A stretch of DNA of 64,000 bases. Origin: Apostichopus japonicus. Its lineage: Eukaryota; Echinodermata; Holothuroidea; Aspidochirotida; Stichopodidae. The stretch lies in the NCBI RefSeq assembly GCF_037975245.1, contig NC_092563.1, forward strand, positions 15,146,094-15,210,093, read 5' to 3'. Below the pieces are notes generated by a model that was not told the origin of the DNA, ran no database searches, and saw only the letters and a list, made by a program, of their open reading frames with translations. Each line of letters starts with the position of its first letter. Position 1 is the stretch's first letter. This document shows, one piece after another, positions 58,354 through 64,000 of the stretch. The position numbers were made by a program, and so were the translations under genes.

Positions 58354-59489
58354 GCCCTACTCACCAGGAACAAACTCCCAACAGGGGATGTGTAGGGTGG
58401 GTTTGTAGAAATTCCACCTCATAAATCCTGGCTGTTTAACGGAGTCCAGGGAGTTACTCAGCAAACACAAAGGCGTTACTAAATGTTTAGTCTTTTGCTA
58501 TGATAGCGTTATTAGAGGTGTAAGAAATATGTTACCGAAACCCTTTAGGGGCTATTATTTCAAAACAATTTCCGTTAAGACATTAATATAACATTAATGT
58601 AACGTAATATCTCATAGACATCTTATGTCAACGTTTTATCAACACCACATTTAGCGTAATAAACACGTATTGAATGTTATGATAACGTACCCGTTACTTC
58701 TCAGATCTCTTCCTGTCGAGATGTGTCCATTTCGTAGTGCAGTAAAGGTTTCCAGCTTCCTATTGAAACCACCTAGCGCCTAGGCTAGTCAAGACTAGGC
58801 CATCAGGTGCTACGAAATGCAACTCTGCTTAAGATGTCGGAACATCGAACATTGCTTATGAAGCGCATGCTGTATGTTCGGAGTGTGTTAGCGCTTGTAA
58901 CTTGCTGGGGTTGTATCCTACCCCTTTTTCAACTTACTAATGCGTTTGTCTTGGTAATTCACCAAAGAAATAGGAAGAAAGGCTTATTCCATAGGATCGC
59001 TCACGTAGTCGATAGCTCGTTGCGGTAAAAGTTGAGCTTACACGTGTCAAGCCAGGTGGCTGCTTGGCCCCCCCTCCTCTCTTAACAAATGTGCCACGTT
59101 GTACCTTTTTTTTTCTGGCAGTTTGCCAAGGATCTATGAGCGTTATGTTTCCTGGCACTTTGCCAAGTCTCGAGAAAGTTCTCTTCCTAGCAGTTTGCCA
59201 AAGTTTTAAAGTAAACGGAATACTGTACGTCATGAGAACCGATTTGAAACCCCTCAGTCTTACGCATTTTAACATGTTCTGGAAGTGGGTTCACCAGTGT
59301 TTTAAACGACAGTGTTTTTAAACACAAGTAAGATTTTAACCTAGGCAAATGGCGATGAATTATGATTAGAGAGGAGTATAATTAGCGAGGAGAATATGAC
59401 CCCTGAGTGTCTGCAGGTACTCCATAAATAAACACACATTTGGGATGTGTAGTGGTAGCGGTGTTTTCCCGCAAATGATTCGAACCTGT

Positions 59490-60960
59490 CGTCGCCGCTC
59501 AAGCTGCTAGTTCCGGGGGGGGTGGGGGACACTCCCCCTATTCTGGGAAGCGGGAGTAACCGTCCTCTGTAACCCCGAAATCTAGGGGTCGACCTCGTCG
59601 TCTAGGCCGGACAGGTTGCCCGATGCTCTGCAAACCAGGTCGTCCTTGCCGGGGAACAAATCAGGTTCCATTCTTTGGTCTGGGATTGATCATGGTGTCG
59701 CGGCCGGGTTGGCCGTGGGTTGTGATCGCTCCTCGGCACCGATGTCTGTGTTCGGTGTCTGGGGATAGGTATTTCTCCCTTTGCCGTGGGAACCTGGCTC
59801 GGGGCTGGTTCTCTTTTCGGATTGGGCGCTTGCCCCTGCTACCCTGTTCTGGGGGCCCGGCATTGGTAATCTCATCGGTTCCCGGCCTCAGGACCGGCCG
59901 CGGCTCCGGTTAGGGGGTCTGCGGGCCGGGCTTCTGCACCTGCTACCCCGTTTTGGGGGCCTAGCAGTTGTTAATCTCGTTGTAAATGTTGTTGTAGTTG
60001 TAAATGTTATTGTAAATGTCGCAGTTGTAAATGTTGTTACTCTTGTAGGCTCCCGACTTCGGGACCAGTTTTGGATCCCGTTTGGAGATCTGCGGACCGG
60101 GCTTCTGCCCCTGCGCCCCAGTTCTCGTCGGGCCCGGGCCCTCTGGAGCCAATCTCTGAGGACCCAGCAGTCGATTGTATAGCTCTGGTTCCCGGCTCCG
60201 GGGGCGGTCTCGGATCTGGAGTGAAACCTCGGTTCTGCCTTCCCTTCGAGTCTCGCCGGACCCGGGGTCTCGCCGGACCCGGGGCCTCGCCGGACCCAGG
60301 CTCCCGGAGCCTGTCTCTGTGTGCGTACCACGCCGGGTACCACCACGCCGGTACTCCTCGACCCGGACATTCTGTCCTTTCCGGTGGGATTTTTTTTTTT
60401 TTTTTTAAATATTTTTTTTCTCGCCGGACCCGGGCTCCCGGAGCCTGCTATGGGACCGGCTCCGTTTCAGCGACCCCTCGGTCGTACTCTCTCTCTCGGA
60501 CCCAAGCTCTCCGTGGCCTGTAGCCCGCGCTCCATGGGTCTCTCTTGCTGCGACCCGGACTGAGACGTTGCCTCTAGCCCGGCCGAGCCGTGCCTCTTCT
60601 CAAGAGGTCTTTTCTTGGCGGGAGCCTTGCTCCTGCCCTTCCCTCTGGCCGTAATCAACCGGACGTAGCCGGGACCGTTAGGGGTACTCTTTGCTACGAC
60701 CCGGACTGAGACGTTGCCTCTAGCCCGGCCGAGCCGTGCCTCTTCTCAAGAGGTCTTTTCTTGGCAGGAGCCTTGCTCCTGCCCTTCCCTCTGGCCGTAA
60801 TCAACCGGACGTCGCCGGGACCGTTAGGGGTACTCTTTCTCTCTCTCTCTCCACCTCTCCTTCGGCCCTCTCCTGGCCACTTTCCTCCACCTCTCTCACC
60901 ACTTCTCCCTCCTCCTCTCTCTCTCTCTCTTGTCTCTCCTATATCTTTTTCTGGGGCACC
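59490..60960. repeat. GC-rich internal tract of the DIRS element with tandem repeats
   Basis: Contains CGCCGGACCCGGG repeated at 60252-60300, a GTAAATGTTGTTGTA-type run near 59980-60040, and a segment of about 146 bp present twice (60549-60690 and 60696-60835, shared ACTGAGACGTTGCCTCTAGC). It occupies the 5' (gag-like) side of the element. Open frames here are short, disagree between strands, and I do not assign a protein. Confidence 0.6.
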
Positions 60961-61869
60961 GATGGCCTAAGGAATCAAGTCCAGCCTGCCCTAAAGCTTG
61001 CTTCTTAGACTCGTAAGCCACTGGTCTATCTAGTGCCACTGGGCTGGCGAAAAATTTATGCAGACCAGGCGTGGGTCCCGTCTGGTGTAGGTTCTACACT
61101 TAGGACACAAATCGTGTTCGACCCAGGTTCTGCCTGGCCGAAACATCGAGTAGTTAAAAAGCTTTAGCTGGTTACGAGACAAACTAAAACGCTCGAATTA
61201 AGGAAAGACTAACTCTTAAGCTTACGGAAAAATGCAAACTAACAAGAGAACGGGAGATAACGGGAGGTACATAACGGTGAGTAGAGGTACGTAGCGTAAC
61301 CTAGCAACGGCAAAATACGAAAAACGCTACGAAGTGGCCTAACAAGATCAACACAAGCTGAAAAAGAACATGAGAGAGCGAAATATAGAAGAAGAAATCG
61401 TGAATAGAAATACAATGTAGACATGCTAAGAACATGAAAATACAACGACACGCCTATAGCGTGGGGAAGGGAAAATGGCGGGAAACCTAGGCAGTTCGCG
61501 GAACTGCTACCCCCGCAAAAAACCTAAGGGCGGAAACGCACTAGGAATAAAAACAGTCCCCAAAACCCTCCCTTTCAGCAAAAAAGGATACTTATCGGGC
61601 TGGAAAGGACTGCAATACTCCTAAGAATCCGAGGAAAGAAACTTCCAAAGATCGCTAAAGAAAACCAAGACGAAATCCAAGGGAAATATATCCACAAGAA
61701 ATTCACGTGAAGACACTTTTAATGGTAGAATGAGTAGTGAGGAGTGACCGAGGGGGGGGGTTCAGTCATAGAGGGCGCACAGTGTTATTATTTTACCAGG
61801 ACTTTATAGGCACGGTAGAATGAGGTGCTAAGGTTGTGAGGAGACAGGTAAGCGAGGAGCGAAGTAAAT

Positions 61870-62600
61870 TGTGAGTACACAAAACAATCAGCATAAGTAT
61901 GACTACAATGTCCTGAAGTGTGAGTACAAACACATTAAGCACGTTCTAGTGAATATGTACACAATGTTTTACCTCTGAGTACAGATAACGGGGGTTAGGG
62001 GAATGGTGTACTCCATACTTTGCATTGTGAGTACACAAAACAATCAGCATAAGTATGACTACAATGTCCTGAAGTGTGAGTACAAACACATTAAGCACGT
62101 TCTAGTGAATATGTACACAATGTTTTACCTCTGAGTACAGATAAATTAAGGGGGGGGGGGGATAGTGTACTCGATACTTTGCAGTGTGAGTACACAAAAC
62201 AATCAGCATAAGTATGACTACAATGTCCTGAAGTGTGAGTACAAACACATTAAGCACGTTCTAGTGAATATGTACACAATGTTTTACCTCTGAGTACAGA
62301 TAAATTAAGGGGGGGGGGGGATAGTGTACTCGATACTTTGCAGTGTGAGTACACAAAACAACAGCGTGATTATGACTACAATGCCTCATACAAAAGTGAG
62401 GACAGACACAAAGCCAGTTCTAGTAAATATGTACACAATGTTTTATCTCTGAGTACAGATAAATGGGGAGAGGGGGAATAGTGTACTCAATTAATAGAAA
62501 CATGTGTGAGTACACAAAACAATCAGCATTCAGTAACACTACAATGTCTCAAGTACAAGTGTGAGTACAAACACATTAAGCCAGTTCTATTATTAGTTCT
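61870..62600. repeat. 157-bp tandem array, right part
   Basis: Five units continuing the left array (GTGAGTACACAAAACAATCA at about 61871, 62027, 62188, 62345 and 62505). Later units carry a poly-G run and diverge toward 62600. Confidence 0.9.
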
Positions 62601-64000
62601 TGAGTACAGATCTGAGGAGATACACCTTATACAGTAGTTGTATTGTGACGAAACATTGGAGTCATGAGTATATGACTACAATGTCACATGTATGAGAGTG
62701 AGTATTAATACAAAGCCATGTACCTTGTTTGGTCAAGTACAGTATGGTACTGTAGATTTGTGATTATAATATATTGTTTATACTGCATGCCTCCCCCCCC
62801 CCATAGTTTATGATAAGTAACTAAGTACTATGAGTACTATATGTACTGTTTTACAGTACTTCTGTACATAATGCAATTGACAAGTATCTACTAGCAATTC
62901 ACTAAATCCTTGATCATTTCATTACATTACACATTTGCAAGTTCAATTGGTGAGATCAATCAGTGAGGAGATGGTTTGGGGTCATTGTGGATGGGTGAGG
63001 GACTGTAGATACTGTACCAAAAAGAGGGGGGGGGGAGGGTGAGGAACACAGGCATATCCATCGCTGCAACAAAGATTTAACATCTCAAATGACTACTTTG
63101 TGGGAAGCTTTATCATCCGGAGTCAGTAAACTATGAAACTAAATCAAACCACAAAACGATCTTCTATGGTAGACACTGGTACTTCTGCCTTTCAATATTT
63201 GGACTTTTTGGTCTCAATTTAATCACTTTTATGGTTTCAAAGTGTAAGGTGTGTAGAGTAATGACTGAAAGAAAGATGAAACAAAGACCTAACTTTTACA
63301 AAGCATGAAGTTAATCCACCACAAACGTTTGGAGTTTAGATTGTTTACCAGCAGGTGTTAAATGCACACACACACAGGCCTGCACATACTGTACCATCAT
63401 CATTACATAGACGCCTTTTGCCCCTGGCTGTAACGAAACAGTAATGCTATGAAACAAAATGCTACAAAGGCAACCCTTTGAGTTCAGTCACCAAATTTTA
63501 CAAAAAACCTGCCAAGAAGTAGTACTCAAAAGTTTATTTGCACTATGACAGTAGGACAAGTTAGAAACTAAGATACCATCCAAGATATATATATTTCATC
63601 AAGTAATATCAAGGAGCATGAAATGAATGATTCCTTTCAGTTCTCTGTACATGTTATAGCCTGAGCACTATTTCTTGCTTTGAAGTCACACTTCATTGTA
63701 GCCAAATTGGAAAATTTCCAACATATGAATTTTAGTTTTGATTCAAAAAGGAAACTTACCTAGTGAAGGTAATGAACTGTGTATTTTTATGAGGTTTTAG
63801 TTTCGATGAGTGGCAAAAAAATGTTTTAAATTCAAAATCAACTCAACGGGACTGCTTTCCGAATCTTTGAGATACAGTCAATCTCATAAATACCACAATG
63901 TACTATTAATTTCTCCCCACTATCCTCCACCTTCCCTCCCCCTCCTCTACTTCCCTTCACTCTGCAGGTTCATAAACTGCATTTGCTTTAGTTTTGTATA

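Larger units (their letters stand above)
55359..61869 (-). mobile_element. DIRS-type tyrosine-recombinase retrotransposon, degenerate, 6.5 kb
   Basis: Ends are inverted repeats of about 120 bp (about 55399-55520 against 61730-61852). An internal complementary region at 55978-56076 is exactly the complement of the joined element ends (53 bp of the left end, 46 bp of the right end). Minus-strand fragments resemble RNase H, the post-RNase H region and a tyrosine recombinase. No long intact frame remains. The flanks join into one perfect tandem-repeat unit with no target duplication, as DIRS elements insert via circles. The body holds a nested SINE and a GC-rich tract. GC content is higher than in its surroundings. 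Confidence 0.85.
46346..64000. other. 5' PLCG intron or upstream region, repeat-dense
   Basis: No exon encoding the missing first half of the PH domain or a start codon was recognised. The tract holds the short DIRS-derived elements, C-rich and GATC-rich tandem repeats, the 157-bp array and the large DIRS element listed separately. 62600-64000 is AT-rich with poly-G/C runs and short CA repeats and no recognised gene. Confidence 0.5.

Noticed and set aside
59781-60523. Long open frames on both strands in the GC-rich DIRS tract
   Set aside because: High GC content removes stops. The frames are repetitive, conflict between strands and match no protein I recognise, so I described the tract as repeat only.
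63730-63900. Possible upstream PLCG exon ending CTAG|GTAAGT on the minus strand
   Set aside because: All three frames upstream of this donor-like site contain stops close by or show no PH similarity.

Overview
The window is intron-rich, AT-rich animal DNA. It carries most of one gene, on the minus strand: phospholipase C gamma (PLCG1/2 type). I traced 28 constitutive coding exons between 46345 and 1278 (5' to 3' on the minus strand). They total about 3300 nt (about 1100 codons), and every exon-exon phase agrees. They encode, in order, the second half of the N-terminal PH domain, the EF-hand region, the catalytic X box, the first half of the split PH domain, nSH2, cSH2, the tyrosine-bearing linker, SH3, the second half of the split PH domain, the catalytic Y box and the C2 domain. 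The start codon, the first half of the PH domain and the C-terminal tail were not found and probably lie outside the window. Visible catalytic residues are intact, so this reads as a live gene.

The most interesting gene-level observation is a second copy of the exon for the C-terminal half of nSH2 (13362-13574), about 1 kb downstream of the canonical one (14603-14803). It has the same entry and exit phase, a better polypyrimidine tract, an open frame and about 40% protein identity by hand alignment. It looks like a mutually exclusive or alternative exon that would change which phosphotyrosine partner PLC-gamma binds.

Non-coding layout. 1-1277: intron or 3' flank with a tRNA-derived SINE. 3269-3847: fold-back MITE flanked by TTAA. 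7667-8260: tandem duplication that copies a splice donor. 8373-13361: long intron with little recognisable. 18061-18160: (AT)n. 19150-19625: short tandem repeats. 21225-21545: (CATC)-like repeat. 22860-24950: satellite-like array of units of about 147 bp, dense in TGACCT (AGGTCA) nuclear-receptor half-sites. 26700-27850: minisatellite of about 150-165 bp. 33331-41952: large intron with a SINE and short DIRS-derived elements. 46346-64000: no PLCG exon seen; a repeat-dense tract including short DIRS-like elements, a tandem array of about 157 bp and, inserted cleanly into that array, a 6.5-kb degenerate DIRS-type tyrosine-recombinase retrotransposon (55359-61869) with inverted terminal repeats and a perfect internal complementary region. 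Introns not listed separately show nothing I can support beyond simple repeats.

The organism is an invertebrate animal. The PLC-gamma domain set, DIRS elements and tRNA-SINEs suggest an invertebrate deuterostome, perhaps an echinoderm. That is inference and the species cannot be read from the sequence. How it works together: PLC-gamma is recruited by its SH2 domains to phosphotyrosines on activated receptors, is phosphorylated in the linker, and hydrolyses PIP2 to IP3 and diacylglycerol. In echinoderm eggs this pathway is known to drive the fertilisation calcium rise.
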